A stretch of DNA of 64,000 bases from Peptoniphilus faecalis (GCF_012976305.1 NZ_JABDSR010000004.1:62001-126000); one strand, 5' to 3'; counted from the stretch's first letter, positions 45,273-55,775 are shown. Made by a program: numbers and translations. Notes: a model not told the origin generated them from the letters alone.

Positions 45273-46781
45273 ATGAAAAAGATAGTAAAAATTTTTGATA
45301 CTACATTGAGAGATGGAGAGCAATCCCCAGGATGTTCAATGAACAGAAAAGAAAAAGTTCAACTGGCTTATCAAATAGAGAAGTTGGGAGTAGATGTTAT
45401 TGAAGCAGGTTTTGCTGCATCTTCAGTGGAAGATTTTAATTCCATAAGAGAAGTTGCAAAAATAGCAAAAAATATGACAGTAGCTTCCCTTGCAAGATGC
45501 AATAAAAATGATATAGATAGAGCTTATGAAGCTTTAAAGGATGCGAAATATAAAAGATTGCACATTTTTATTGCTACAAGTGATATTCACATGGAATATA
45601 AACTAGAAATGACTAGAGAGGATGTTAAAAATTCCGTTAGAAAGCATGTTACTTATGCAAAAGAAAAATTTTCTGATATTGAATTTTCATGTGAAGATGC
45701 TACAAGAACAGATGTAGATTTTATGATAGAGGTAATTCAAATTGCAGTAGATTGTGGAGCTACGACAATAAATATTCCCGATACTGTAGGTTATATTATG
45801 CCAGATGAGTATTCAGATATCATTAAAAAGGTAAGAGAAAAGGTTGTAGGAATTGAAAATGTAGACATATCAGTACATTGTCATAATGATTTAGGGCTTG
45901 CTGTTGCAAATTCACTTGCAGCAATAAAGGCAGGGGCAACTCAAGTTGAATGTACAATAAATGGTATAGGAGAAAGAGCTGGCAATACAGCGATGGAAGA
46001 AGTTGTAATGGCATTAAAAACAAGAGGGGATTTTTTTAATATAGATACAAATATTAATACTAAAGAAATAATGAAATCTTCAGAAATGCTTTCTTCAATA
46101 ATTGGAGTTAAAATAAGTCCAACAAAGCCAATTGTCGGTAAAAATGTATTTAGTCATGAGGCTGGAATTCATCAACATGGAGTTTTAAAAAATAAAGAGA
46201 CTTATGAAATTATGGATCCTTCAATGATAGGTTATAAAGCAAATTCTTTTGTACTGGGCAAGCATTCAGGAAAACATGCATTAAAACAAAAACTAGAAGA
46301 ATTAGGTTTTATTGTAAATGATATAGAGATGAATGATATTTTTGAAAAATTTAAAGAGGTATCCGATGTTAAAAAAGAAATTTATGATGATGATTTAATT
46401 GCGATTATGAGTGCCAACAATAAATTAGTTCCTGGAGGATATGAATTTTTAGATTATCAATCTATGACAAGTAATGGAAAAGATTCTAAGACAATAATAA
46501 AAGTTAAAAAAGATGATAGAGAAATAGAGATGCTAGGTACTGGTAAAGGCCCTATAGATGCTGCATTTGATGCAATGAGAAAGATTACATCTAGAAATAT
46601 TAAATTAAAAGATTTTTCTATAAACTCAGTTACGCAAGGAAAGGATGCACTTGGGGAGACTATAATTAGAGTATATGACGAAGATACAAATAGGACACTT
46701 GGTGCTAAGGGATTAGACAATGACATCATAAAATCGGGAATATTATCTTATATAAATGCAGTAAATAGAATTGAAAGATGA
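45273..46781 (+). CDS. leuA: 2-isopropylmalate synthase
   Basis: Condenses acetyl-CoA with 2-ketoisovalerate, the first committed leucine step. 502 residues. The catalytic HMGL-like barrel has IFDTTLRDGEQSPG, the metal-binding HCHNDLGLAVANSLAAIKAGA and NGIGERAGN. The C-terminal part (~380-500) is the LeuA regulatory/dimer domain that mediates leucine feedback in this family. Its full length argues against homocitrate or citramalate synthase without a regulatory domain. AGGAGG precedes ATG, and the Leu T-box lies directly upstream. Confidence 0.94.
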   Translation: MKKIVKIFDTTLRDGEQSPGCSMNRKEKVQLAYQIEKLGVDVIEAGFAASSVEDFNSIREVAKIAKNMTVASLARCNKNDIDRAYEALKDAKYKRLHIFIATSDIHMEYKLEMTREDVKNSVRKHVTYAKEKFSDIEFSCEDATRTDVDFMIEVIQIAVDCGATTINIPDTVGYIMPDEYSDIIKKVREKVVGIENVDISVHCHNDLGLAVANSLAAIKAGATQVECTINGIGERAGNTAMEEVVMALKTRGDFFNIDTNINTKEIMKSSEMLSSIIGVKISPTKPIVGKNVFSHEAGIHQHGVLKNKETYEIMDPSMIGYKANSFVLGKHSGKHALKQKLEELGFIVNDIEMNDIFEKFKEVSDVKKEIYDDDLIAIMSANNKLVPGGYEFLDYQSMTSNGKDSKTIIKVKKDDREIEMLGTGKGPIDAAFDAMRKITSRNIKLKDFSINSVTQGKDALGETIIRVYDEDTNRTLGAKGLDNDIIKSGILSYINAVNRIER

Positions 46782-46790
46782 GGATAGAAT

Positions 46791-48158
46791 ATGAAAACAC
46801 TATTTGAAAAAATTTGGGATAGACATGTAATTACATCGAAAGATGATAAAGACTTATTATACATTGACCTTCATTTAATTCATGAAGTTACATCTCCTCA
46901 AGCTTTTGAAGCATTAAGAATTAAGAATAGGAATTTTAGAAGACCTGACTTGACTTTTGCTACAATGGATCACAATACGCCTACAAGAATAGAAAATAGA
47001 AAAAATATATCAGAAATTAAAGATAAACTTTCAAAAGAACAGTTAGAAACTTTAGAAAAAAATTGTAAAGAATATGGAATAGAGCTTTTTGATATGAATT
47101 CAGAAAATAATGGAATAGTCCATATGATTGGACCTGAAATGGGTCTATCTCTTCCGGGAAAGACAATAGTGTGTGGAGATTCACATACTGCAACACATGG
47201 CGCTATGGGTGCAATAGCTTTTGGAATAGGTACAAGTGAAGTTGAAGATGTATTTGCAACACAATGTATTTGGAATAAAAAACCTAAAAATATGGGAGTT
47301 AAAATTACTGGACAGCTTGGTAAAAACATAAGTTCAAAAGACATTATTCTAAAATTAATAAGTAAGTATTCAACATCTTTTGGTAGTGGATATGCAATAG
47401 AATTTTATGGCGACACAATTGAGAACATGGAAATGGAACAGAGACTTACACTTTCTAATATGGCAATTGAAGGTGGTGCAAAGTTTGGGATTATAAAGCC
47501 TGACAACAAGACTATAGAATATATTAGAAATAGGAAATATACACCTAAAGGAAAAGCTTTTGAAAAATATTTGAAATCAATTGAAGATTTATATACAGAC
47601 GATGAGAGTTGCTACGATAAAATAATAAGTTTAGATGTTAGCAATTTAAAAAGGCAAGTAAGCTATGGGACAAATCCATCTATGACTTGTGATATAGATG
47701 AATACTTTCCAAAAATTAAATCAGAAGAAGATAAAAAATCCTATGAATATATGGGAATAAAAGAAAATATGAGAGCAAATGAAATAAAAGTGGATACAGT
47801 TTTTATTGGCTCATGCACAAATGGAAGAATTATAGATATGAAAATAGCAGCAGATGTTATTAGGGGAAATAAAGTAAAAGATGGTATACGTTGTATAATT
47901 GTTCCAGGTTCTATGGAAGTGAAAAGATATATACATGAGAAGGGATTAGATAAAATATTTTTAGATGCTGGATGTGAACTTAGAGAACCGGGATGTTCAT
48001 ATTGTTTAGCTATGAACGATGATAAAATTGATGAATTTAAACATTGTGTATCTACTTCAAATAGAAATTTTGAAGGAAGACAAGGTAGACTTTCTAGGAC
48101 ACATCTAGTATCACCTTATACAGCAGCACTTTGTGCAATAGAAGGGAGAATAGTATGA
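46791..48158 (+). CDS. leuC: 3-isopropylmalate dehydratase large subunit
   Basis: Aconitase-type isomerase subunit that carries the [4Fe-4S] cluster; with LeuD it converts 2- to 3-isopropylmalate. 455 residues with TLFEKIWDRHVI, the CGDSHTATHGAMGAIAFGIGTSEVE block, IGSCTNGRI and CELREPGCSYCLAMN, supplying the three cluster cysteines. Last four bases overlap leuD. Confidence 0.95.
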   Translation: MKTLFEKIWDRHVITSKDDKDLLYIDLHLIHEVTSPQAFEALRIKNRNFRRPDLTFATMDHNTPTRIENRKNISEIKDKLSKEQLETLEKNCKEYGIELFDMNSENNGIVHMIGPEMGLSLPGKTIVCGDSHTATHGAMGAIAFGIGTSEVEDVFATQCIWNKKPKNMGVKITGQLGKNISSKDIILKLISKYSTSFGSGYAIEFYGDTIENMEMEQRLTLSNMAIEGGAKFGIIKPDNKTIEYIRNRKYTPKGKAFEKYLKSIEDLYTDDESCYDKIISLDVSNLKRQVSYGTNPSMTCDIDEYFPKIKSEEDKKSYEYMGIKENMRANEIKVDTVFIGSCTNGRIIDMKIAADVIRGNKVKDGIRCIIVPGSMEVKRYIHEKGLDKIFLDAGCELREPGCSYCLAMNDDKIDEFKHCVSTSNRNFEGRQGRLSRTHLVSPYTAALCAIEGRIV

Positions 48159-48721
48159 AAAAGATAGAAGTAATTAAATCAAAGCCAATAATTATTTTTA
48201 AAGACAATATTGATACAGATATACTAATTCCCAAAAATTATCTAAAGACGACTAAGAGAAAGGGTTTTGAAAAGGCACTATTTTCGCCTTGGAGATATGA
48301 TGTGAAGGGAGAAGAAATTAAGGATTTTCCTCTTAACATTGATAAAAATAAAGATAGAAATATTTTAATAACAGGGGATAATTTTGGATGTGGTTCTTCA
48401 CGCGAGCATGCAGCATGGGCTCTTATTGACTACGGAATTGATATTATTATAGCGGGGGGATATTCGCCTATATTTTATATGAATTATATAAATAACAATA
48501 GACTCCCAATTATTTTAGATGAAAAATACAGAAGAGAACTTGTAGATGATATTGAAATAGAAATAGATATTATAAACAAAAAGATTACTCAAGAAGATAG
48601 AATTTATAGTTTTGAAATTGAAGATTCTTTCAGAGAAAAACTAATAAATGGAGAAGACAATATTTCAGAAATTTTAAAATATGAAGAATTAATAAGCTCA
48701 TATGAGGAGAGTAAAATATGA
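48155..48721 (+). CDS. leuD: 3-isopropylmalate dehydratase small subunit
   Basis: Swivel-domain partner of LeuC, 188 residues from ATG 48155. GGGAG lies about seven bases upstream, and the ATGA overlap with leuC is typical; the in-frame ATG at 48131 lies inside leuC and lacks a site. Motifs: NIDTDILIPKNYL, GDNFGCGSSREHAAWAL and the NNRLPI segment. Confidence 0.95.
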   Translation: MKKIEVIKSKPIIIFKDNIDTDILIPKNYLKTTKRKGFEKALFSPWRYDVKGEEIKDFPLNIDKNKDRNILITGDNFGCGSSREHAAWALIDYGIDIIIAGGYSPIFYMNYINNNRLPIILDEKYRRELVDDIEIEIDIINKKITQEDRIYSFEIEDSFREKLINGEDNISEILKYEELISSYEESKI

Positions 48722-49773
48722 AGGAAATTTTAGTTTTAAAAGGAGATGGGGTTGGAGAAGAAATTATAAACTCCGCTTTAAAAGTTTTAGAGGAAATTTC
48801 AAATAAAAGTGATTTCAAATATAATTTAAATTTTGCTGAAATAGGTGGAGATGCCATTGATAAATATGGAGATCCCTTTCCAGAAGAAACAAAGGAGATG
48901 CTTAAAAATAAAGATGCAGTCCTCCTTGGAGCAGTTGGAGGTCCAAAATGGGATAATATTGAAAGGGACAAAAGACCGGAAAAGGGACTTTTAAGACTTA
49001 GAAAAGAAATGGGAGTCTATATTAATCTTAGACCTGCAAAAATTTATGAAAAATTACTAGACAGATCTCCAATAAAAAACGAAATAGTAAAAGACTTAAA
49101 TATTTTAGTTGTGAGAGAACTTCTTGGAGGAATTTATTTTGGCAAGAGAGATATCTATGTAGAGAAGGGCATAAGAAAGGCCTATGATGTAGAATTCTAC
49201 GATGAAAAGGAAATTAAAAGGATTGCAAAATATGCTTTTATAGCAGCAAGAGATAGAAGAAAAAAATTAAGTTTAATAGATAAGGCAAATGTTCTTGATT
49301 CTTCAAAACTATGGAGAGAAGTTGTAAAGGAAGTTCATGAAGATTTTAAAGATGTAGAACTTGAATTTTTGTACGTAGATAATGCCTCTATGCAGCTTAT
49401 TAAAAATCCTCGAAATTTTGATGTAATTCTGACAAATAATATTTTTGGAGATATTTTATCTGATGAATTAAGTGAGATAACAGGATCTATTGGCCTACTT
49501 CCTTCGGCATCAATTGGAGATAGTATATCTCTATATGAGCCAATACATGGTTCAGCGCCAGATATTGCAGGCAAAAATATTGTAAATCCAATTGCAACTA
49601 TTCTTTCAGTAGCAATGATGCTTAAATTTTCCTTTAATAGAGAAGATTTAGCAAAAGAAATAGAAGAATCTGTTAAAAAAACTATTGAAAAAGACATTTT
49701 AAGCTTTGATTTAAATAAAGAAAATTACTATACCACAAAAGATATAACAGACGAAATTATTAAAAATTTATAA
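48718..49773 (+). CDS. leuB: 3-isopropylmalate dehydrogenase
   Basis: NAD-dependent oxidative decarboxylase giving 2-ketoisocaproate. 351 residues with the start ILVLKGDGVGEEI, LLGAVGGPKWD, the Arg-rich LRLRKEMGVYINLRPAK, ELLGGIYFG, YVDNASMQLIKNP, the Asp-rich NIFGDILSDELSEITGSIGLLPSASIG, and HGSAPDIAGKNIVNPIA. Complete. Last gene of the Leu T-box operon; the next T-box promoter begins eight bases after it, and no separate terminator is seen. Confidence 0.96.
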   Translation: MKEILVLKGDGVGEEIINSALKVLEEISNKSDFKYNLNFAEIGGDAIDKYGDPFPEETKEMLKNKDAVLLGAVGGPKWDNIERDKRPEKGLLRLRKEMGVYINLRPAKIYEKLLDRSPIKNEIVKDLNILVVRELLGGIYFGKRDIYVEKGIRKAYDVEFYDEKEIKRIAKYAFIAARDRRKKLSLIDKANVLDSSKLWREVVKEVHEDFKDVELEFLYVDNASMQLIKNPRNFDVILTNNIFGDILSDELSEITGSIGLLPSASIGDSISLYEPIHGSAPDIAGKNIVNPIATILSVAMMLKFSFNREDLAKEIEESVKKTIEKDILSFDLNKENYYTTKDITDEIIKNL

Positions 49774-49780
49774 AAAAAAC

Positions 49781-49812
49781 TTGACACTTTTAGAAAATTA
49801 AATTAATATAAT
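49781..49812 (+). promoter_or_regulatory. Probable promoter of the ilv operon
   Basis: A perfect TTGACA at 49781 is followed by TATAAT at 49807. The 20-base spacer is long, so the real -10 may be TTAATA at 49803 (16-base spacer). Confidence 0.55.
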
Positions 49813-49814
49813 TA

Positions 49815-50066
49815 ACAATACAAAAAAAGAGTTATATTAATTTTGCGCTAAAGAAAAAGGGTAATAATTTAGAAAACATTAAGAGAGTTGCAGTTTGGTG
49901 GAATGCAATTGTTTTGATTATTATAGATCATTTTCTAGCATCATTTCTGAAGTAAGTAGGAAGTGACGGTTAAAGCCGTTATTTAAAATAAGTGATTAAA
50001 TTTTTTGATTTAATAATTTAGGTGGTACCGCGAATTTCGTCCTGAGAATATCTCAGGATTTTTTTA
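49815..50066 (+). promoter_or_regulatory. T-box riboswitch, isoleucine specifier (ATC)
   Basis: A second leader built like the first. It has AAGAGAG, the T-box AGGTGGTACCGCG (50020-50032) and a terminator (stem 50040-50047 / 50051-50058, T-run after). The block aligned with the first leader reads ATCATTTTCT here, which puts the specifier at ATC, 49927-49929, an isoleucine codon. It should switch on the ABC ATPase and ilvBNCD when tRNA(Ile) is uncharged. The 314 bases from leuB to the next gene contain only this promoter and leader. Confidence 0.93.
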
Positions 50067-50087
50067 TTAGGATTATTAGGAGAAAAG

Positions 50088-50858
50088 ATGATAGAGTTTT
50101 GTGGAGTTTCCTTTATTAGAGATGGAAAAACTATTTTAAAAGATATAAATTTAAAAATAAAAAGTGGAGAAAATTGGCTTGTATTAGGGCCAAATGGCAG
50201 TGGGAAAAGTACACTTTTTTCAATGCTTATGGCATATAGAATTTCTACAACAGGAAGAATAATGTGTTTTGGAAGGGAATTTGGAAAAGACAATTGGAGT
50301 CAAGTAAAAGATAAAATTGGAATCATTTCATCAACAATGGAAAAATTCAATCCAACATTTTTCAATATGACTGTAAAAGAAATTTTAATTTCAGGTATAA
50401 AAAAGACAATTGGAATTTATGACGAAGTTACAAAGGAAGAGGAAGAAACTGTGGAAGAATATATAAAAGAATATAATCTTTCTAAGTTAAAAAGTGAGTA
50501 CTTCAAAAATTTATCTTCAGGCGAGAGAAAAAAAGTCTTAATTGTCAGAAGCTTAATTCAAAAACCAGAAGTTTTGATTTTAGATGAACCTTGTGCATCA
50601 TTAGATATATGCGAAAGGGAAAATATTTTAGACACATTAAGAAAAGCTAAAACTGATCTAATTTATATCACACATGATGTAGAAGAAACAATTCCAAAAA
50701 TAACAAATGTACTATTATTAAAAGATGGAAAAATTTTTAAATGTGGAAAGAAAAGTGAAGTTTTAAATTCGGAAAACTTAAAAAATTTATATGGCATAGA
50801 TTTGAATTTAACCAAAAAAAATAATTATTACTCAATAGAAGTTAACGCTAGGAGGTAA
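50088..50858 (+). CDS. ABC-type ATPase without a permease, first gene of the ilv operon
   Basis: A 256-residue ABC ATPase: Walker A GPNGSGKST, Q-loop region ISSTMEKFN, signature LSSGERKKV, Walker B VLILDEPCASLD and switch His ITHDVEE. It resembles YlmA/ModF-type single-domain ATPases. No permease or binding protein is nearby. It lies between the isoleucine T-box and ilvB (one base apart), so it should be induced by isoleucine shortage. It may pair with a permease elsewhere or have a non-transport role; the link to isoleucine is inferred from position. Confidence 0.85.
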   Translation: MIEFCGVSFIRDGKTILKDINLKIKSGENWLVLGPNGSGKSTLFSMLMAYRISTTGRIMCFGREFGKDNWSQVKDKIGIISSTMEKFNPTFFNMTVKEILISGIKKTIGIYDEVTKEEEETVEEYIKEYNLSKLKSEYFKNLSSGERKKVLIVRSLIQKPEVLILDEPCASLDICERENILDTLRKAKTDLIYITHDVEETIPKITNVLLLKDGKIFKCGKKSEVLNSENLKNLYGIDLNLTKKNNYYSIEVNARR

Positions 50859-50859
50859 A

Positions 50860-52515
50860 ATGAAATACACAGGAAATGAAATAATATTAAAGACACTTAT
50901 AAACCTTGGGATAGACACTATATTTGGATATCCCGGAGGAGCAGTAATTGATTTATATGATGCTATTTATGATCACAAAGATATTATTACTATAACAAAT
51001 TCGCATGAGCAATCAGCAGCACATAGTGCAGATGGATATGCTAGAAGTTCAGGGAAAACTGGAGTATGTATTGCAACAAGTGGTCCTGGTGCTACAAATT
51101 TAGTAACTGGAATTGCAACAGCTTTTATGGATTCAGTTCCTATGATAGCTTTAACAGGCAATGTATCGACAACTCTTTTAGGTAGAGATTCCTTTCAAGA
51201 GATTGATATTGTGGGCATGACAATTCCAATTACAAAGCATTCATTTTTAATAAAAAATATAGAAGATTTAGAGTATTCAATTGTAAGAGCTTATGAAATA
51301 GCAAATGATAAGAGAAAAGGTCCTGTTCTTATAGATATTCCAAAGGATATATTTTCTTCAAAGGCAGAATTTAAAAATATAAAAGCAAAAAAAGAAGGAA
51401 ATGGCGTTGTTCCTAATAGAGATGATTTATTGAAGATTTCTGATTTAATAAACAATGCAAAAAAACCTGTTGCCTATGTTGGTGGAGGGGTTAAAAGCTC
51501 TGGAGCATATTTAGAACTTAGAAAACTTTTAAAAAAGGGAAAAATCCCAAGTTGTCATACAATTACTGGTAAGGGCGTACTAGATCCAAAGGATAATTTA
51601 AATCTTGGTCTTGTTGGGATGCATGGAAATCAAAGTGCAAACTATGCAATTGAAGAATGTGATTTATTAGTCGCTATTGGAGTTAGATTTTCTGATAGGG
51701 TTGCACTTAATAGAAATAAATTTGCTCCAAATGCAACAATTATTCAAATAGATATTGATGAAAGTGAAATAGACAAGAATGTCTTTGTCGATATAAATAT
51801 TGTATGCGACATTAAAGATATTGTTTTTGAATTAGAGTCCTTAATTCTGGAAAAAGACAGATGCTCTTGGCAAAATAGAATTACTGAATTAAAAGAAAAA
51901 GATAGAGAACTTGTGAACAAAGAAGAGGGAATAAAACCCTTTGATTTAATTGACATTATTAATGAAGATATGGATGAAAATACAATAATAGTCACAGATG
52001 TTGGACAACATCAAATGTGGACTGCACAAAGGGCAAAAATTTATAATCCTAGAAATTTTATTACTAGTGCTGGTCTTGGCACTATGGGATTTGGAATGGG
52101 AGCAAGTATAGGGGCTAAATGTGCAAACACAGATAAAGAAGTGATTCTAATTACTGGAGATGGATCTTTTCATATGAATTTAAATGAATTAGCTACATCA
52201 GTATTTTATGGAATAAAAATTATTGTAATAGTTCTAAATAATAAAGCTTTAGGAATGATAAAACAATGGCAACATTTAATATATCATGATAGATTTTCAC
52301 ATACAAAGGGCAAAGATACAAAATTTGATATTGTTGCAAAGGGATTTGGAGCAATGGGATATGATGTAAACTCACTAGAAGAATTTAGAGATGCCTTTAA
52401 CAAGGCAAGGGCAAGTAAAATTACATCAGTGATAAATGTTAATATATCAGATAAAAATTTAGTTTTACCAATGATACCAGCTGGTGGAACGGTGGATGAT
52501 TTAATTGTGGAGTAG
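50860..52515 (+). CDS. ilvB: Acetolactate synthase large subunit
   Basis: Thiamine diphosphate enzyme making acetolactate and acetohydroxybutyrate for Val, Leu and Ile. 551 residues with FGYPGGAVIDLYDA, the catalytic Glu in NSHEQSAAHSADGYAR, TSGPGATN, the FAD region and the ThDP motif GDGSFHMNLNELATSVFYGIKIIVIVLNN. The companion regulatory subunit follows, which favours the biosynthetic enzyme over the catabolic AlsS. Confidence 0.95.
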   Translation: MKYTGNEIILKTLINLGIDTIFGYPGGAVIDLYDAIYDHKDIITITNSHEQSAAHSADGYARSSGKTGVCIATSGPGATNLVTGIATAFMDSVPMIALTGNVSTTLLGRDSFQEIDIVGMTIPITKHSFLIKNIEDLEYSIVRAYEIANDKRKGPVLIDIPKDIFSSKAEFKNIKAKKEGNGVVPNRDDLLKISDLINNAKKPVAYVGGGVKSSGAYLELRKLLKKGKIPSCHTITGKGVLDPKDNLNLGLVGMHGNQSANYAIEECDLLVAIGVRFSDRVALNRNKFAPNATIIQIDIDESEIDKNVFVDINIVCDIKDIVFELESLILEKDRCSWQNRITELKEKDRELVNKEEGIKPFDLIDIINEDMDENTIIVTDVGQHQMWTAQRAKIYNPRNFITSAGLGTMGFGMGASIGAKCANTDKEVILITGDGSFHMNLNELATSVFYGIKIIVIVLNNKALGMIKQWQHLIYHDRFSHTKGKDTKFDIVAKGFGAMGYDVNSLEEFRDAFNKARASKITSVINVNISDKNLVLPMIPAGGTVDDLIVE

Positions 52516-52518
52516 TTT

Positions 52519-52995
52519 ATGAAATATGAAGTATTAAGTTTATTAGTAGATAATCAGTCAGGAACACTGACAAGGATAGCATCTCTATTTGCAAGAAGAG
52601 GCTATAATATAGAATCTCTTACAGTTTCTGCTGTTAAAGATAGCAAGCATTCTAAAATAACAATAACAACTATTATAGAAGATAAATATGAGTTAAAGCA
52701 AATTGTTAGTCAATGTGCAAAACTTGAAGTAGTTAGAGATATTGAAATCATAACTAGGGAAGAGGCTGTACAAAGAGAGATTTGTCTAGTAAAGATAAAA
52801 TGTAAAAGTGAAAGGGCAATGGAAGTTGTAAACATTGCGAATATATATAAAGCTAATATAGTGGATTTTTCAAAGGACTCACTAATAGTAGAAATTACAG
52901 GTAAGCCTGCAAAAGTCGATGCCTTTTTAAAGGTCATTGAATCTTATGAAATTATAGATTTTTGTAGAACTGGCATAACAGCCATGAAAAGATGA
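52519..52995 (+). CDS. ilvN: Acetolactate synthase small (regulatory) subunit
   Basis: 158 residues. An N-terminal ACT domain (LSLLVDNQSGTLTRIASLFARRGYNIESL) would bind the feedback amino acid, usually valine, and a C-terminal domain activates IlvB (EICLVKIKC, GKPAKVDAFLKVIESYEIIDFCRTGITAMKR). Complete, four bases after ilvB. Often also named ilvH. Confidence 0.95.
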   Translation: MKYEVLSLLVDNQSGTLTRIASLFARRGYNIESLTVSAVKDSKHSKITITTIIEDKYELKQIVSQCAKLEVVRDIEIITREEAVQREICLVKIKCKSERAMEVVNIANIYKANIVDFSKDSLIVEITGKPAKVDAFLKVIESYEIIDFCRTGITAMKR

Positions 52996-53007
52996 AGGGA
53001 GTAAAAA

Positions 53008-54003
53008 ATGATAAAAAAATATTATGACAAAGACGCAAATTTAGAATTATTAAGTGGTAAAACAGTAGCTATTATTGGCTTTGGATCGCAAGGTCATGCT
53101 CATGCATTAAACCTTAAAGAAAGTGGAGTAAATGTAATAGTTGGGCTTCATGAAGGTTCGAAATCAATACAAAAAGCAAAAGAATATGGTCTAGAGGTTT
53201 TTAGTGTAGAAGAAGCTGCAAAAAAAGGCGATATGGTTATGATGCTCGTACCAGATGAAATTTCTGCTGATTTGTATAAGGAAAAAGTTGCACCATATAT
53301 GAAAAAAGGTGACACATTGATGTATGCTCATGGATTTAATATTCATTATAATCTAGTGAGGCCATCAGAAGACATAAATGTAATTATGGTTGCTCCAAAG
53401 GGACCAGGACACACTGTTAGAAGTGAATATGAAAAGGGAGCAGGAGTACCTTCTCTAATTGCAGTATATCAAGATGCAACAGGTAATGCAAAGGATCTTG
53501 CTCTTGCATATGCGTCAGGAATTGGAGCAGGCCGTGCAGGAATTCTTGAAACTACATTTAAAGAAGAAACAGAAACAGATTTATTTGGAGAACAAGCTGT
53601 ACTTTGTGGTGGAGTTACAGAACTTATGAAAGCAGGTTTTGAAACATTAGTAAATGCTGGATATGAACCAGAAATGGCATATTTTGAATGTATACATGAA
53701 ATGAAATTAATTGTAGATATGATTATCGAAGGTGGATTTGAAAACATGAGAAATTCAATTTCAAATACAGCTGAATATGGGGACTATCATGCTGGCAAAA
53801 AAATAATTGGAAAAGAAACGAGAGAAGCTATGAAAGATATTCTTGATGATATACAAACAGGTGCTTTTGCATCAGAATTTATGACAGAATTTTCATCAGG
53901 AAGAAAAATCAAATTCTTAACAACAAGAAGAAAAGAAAGAGAACATCAATTAGAATCTGTTGGCAAAGAACTTAGAAAAATGATGAGTTGGTTGAAAAAA
54001 TAA
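53008..54003 (+). CDS. ilvC: Ketol-acid reductoisomerase
   Basis: NADPH- and Mg-dependent isomeroreductase, class I by its 331-residue length. It has the start [63 protein letters not shown] and [13 protein letters not shown], in order. The nucleotide loop ([14 protein letters not shown]) fits NADPH binding. Complete and central in the ilv operon. Confidence 0.97.
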   Translation: MIKKYYDKDANLELLSGKTVAIIGFGSQGHAHALNLKESGVNVIVGLHEGSKSIQKAKEYGLEVFSVEEAAKKGDMVMMLVPDEISADLYKEKVAPYMKKGDTLMYAHGFNIHYNLVRPSEDINVIMVAPKGPGHTVRSEYEKGAGVPSLIAVYQDATGNAKDLALAYASGIGAGRAGILETTFKEETETDLFGEQAVLCGGVTELMKAGFETLVNAGYEPEMAYFECIHEMKLIVDMIIEGGFENMRNSISNTAEYGDYHAGKKIIGKETREAMKDILDDIQTGAFASEFMTEFSSGRKIKFLTTRRKEREHQLESVGKELRKMMSWLKK

Positions 54004-54016
54004 GAGAGGAGAAATT

Positions 54017-55681
54017 ATGAATTTAAGAAGTGATAATGTAGTAAGGGGACCCGAAAGGGCTCCCAACAGGTCACTTTTTTATGCATTAGGATATACTGAT
54101 GAACAGCTAGATAGACCACTTGTTGGAATAATATCTGCATATAGTGAAATAGTACCAGGTCATATGTTTTTAGACAAGCTTGAAAAAGCTGTAAGAGAAG
54201 GAGTTCTAATGAATGGAGGAACTCCAATAATGATTCCATCAATAGGAGTATGTGATGGGATAGCTATGGGACATACAGGAATGAAATATTCACTTCCAAG
54301 TAGAGAACTCATTGCAGACAGTGTAGAATCTATGGCTATTGCACATGGGCTTGATGCATTAGTACTTGTCCCTAACTGTGATAAAATTGTGCCTGGAATG
54401 ATAATGGGTGCACTTAGAGTAAATCTTCCTACTATTTTAGTTAGTGGAGGACCAATGCTTGCAGGACATGATCAAAATGATGAAATTTCTCTATCAAAAA
54501 TGTTTGAAGCTGTTGGTGCATTTAAGGCAGATTTAATAACAGCAGAAAAACTTATGGAATTAGAAAAATCCGCATGTCCTAGTTGTGGATCATGTGCAGG
54601 AATGTATACAGCTAATTCAATGAATTGTCTTAGTGAAGCAATAGGTCTTGCTTTAACTGGAAATGGCACAATCCCAGCAGTATACTCGGAAAGACTAAGA
54701 TTAGGTAAAAAAACAGGAATGCAAATAATGAATCTTTTAAAAGAAGATATAAAGATAAAAGATATCATAAACAAAGATTCAGTTAAAAACGCACTAGCTT
54801 GTGATATGGCACTAGGTTGTTCTACAAATACAATTCTTCATCTTTTAGCAATTACAAATGAAGCAGGAATTGAAGTAGATTTAAATGATATAAATGAAGT
54901 TAGCGATAAAGTGCCAAATCTTTGTCATCTTGCACCAGCAGGAGATACTCATATAGAAGATTTATATTTTGCTGGCGGTATTGCGGCTGTTCAAAAAGAA
55001 CTTTCAAAGAAAAACCTCTTAAAACTTGACGTAATAACTGCAAGTGGCAAAAATCTTTCTGAAAACATAAAAAATGCTATAAATAAAAATAAAAATATTA
55101 TTAGAGATATTAATAATCCCTTTTCTGAAACAGGAGGACTTTGCGTTTTATTTGGAAATATTGCAAAAGATGGAGCAGTTGTAAAAAAATCTGCTGTTGC
55201 AGACAATATGTTGAAACACACTGGACCAGCTCGAGTATTTAATTCAGAAGATGATGCCATAAAGGCGATTTATAGAGGAGATATAAATCATGGCGATGTA
55301 GTAGTAATTAGATACGAAGGACCTAAGGGTGGACCAGGAATGAGAGAAATGTTAAACCCAACATCAGCCCTTGCAGGTATGAAACTTGATACATCTGTTG
55401 CACTTATAACAGATGGAAGATTTTCAGGAGCAAGTAGAGGCGCATCCATTGGTCATGTTTCTCCAGAAGCTGCTCAAGGCGGAGCTATTGGAATAATAAA
55501 TGAAGGGGATTTAATAGAAATAGATATATTAAATCATAGTTTAAATTTAAAAGTATCAAATGAAGAGTTTAGTAAGAGAATTGAAAACTTTACCCCTATT
55601 GAAACTAACAAAGTATCTGGATATTTAAATAGATATAGAAGGTTGGTAACAAGTGCTGATAAAGGAGCTATATTAAAATAA
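54017..55681 (+). CDS. ilvD: Dihydroxy-acid dehydratase
   Basis: Iron-sulfur dehydratase making the 2-keto acids of Val, Ile and (through ketoisovalerate) Leu. 554 residues with [19 protein letters not shown], the cluster cysteines in [10 protein letters not shown] and [18 protein letters not shown], and [20 protein letters not shown] near the C-terminus. Complete; last gene of the operon, with a structured terminator after it. ilvE and ilvA are not in the window. Confidence 0.96.
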   Translation: MNLRSDNVVRGPERAPNRSLFYALGYTDEQLDRPLVGIISAYSEIVPGHMFLDKLEKAVREGVLMNGGTPIMIPSIGVCDGIAMGHTGMKYSLPSRELIADSVESMAIAHGLDALVLVPNCDKIVPGMIMGALRVNLPTILVSGGPMLAGHDQNDEISLSKMFEAVGAFKADLITAEKLMELEKSACPSCGSCAGMYTANSMNCLSEAIGLALTGNGTIPAVYSERLRLGKKTGMQIMNLLKEDIKIKDIINKDSVKNALACDMALGCSTNTILHLLAITNEAGIEVDLNDINEVSDKVPNLCHLAPAGDTHIEDLYFAGGIAAVQKELSKKNLLKLDVITASGKNLSENIKNAINKNKNIIRDINNPFSETGGLCVLFGNIAKDGAVVKKSAVADNMLKHTGPARVFNSEDDAIKAIYRGDINHGDVVVIRYEGPKGGPGMREMLNPTSALAGMKLDTSVALITDGRFSGASRGASIGHVSPEAAQGGAIGIINEGDLIEIDILNHSLNLKVSNEEFSKRIENFTPIETNKVSGYLNRYRRLVTSADKGAILK

Positions 55682-55698
55682 GTTCCATATAAATATAG

Positions 55699-55775
55699 GA
55701 GACTCAATTTTAAACTGACAACAAAAGTTGGACCTAAAACCAACATAGGAGGCAGTTCATTTTTGAGTCTCTTTT
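55699..55775 (+). terminator. Structured terminator after ilvD, related to the ppsA hairpin
   Basis: The outer stem GAGACTCAA / TTGAGTCTC (55699-55707 / 55763-55771) is followed by TTTT. A middle stem AACTG / CAGTT and an inner stem GTTGG / CCAAC lie inside. The core 55723-55747 matches the ppsA hairpin core (18532-18557) at most positions, while the outer stems are unrelated. Confidence 0.7.
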
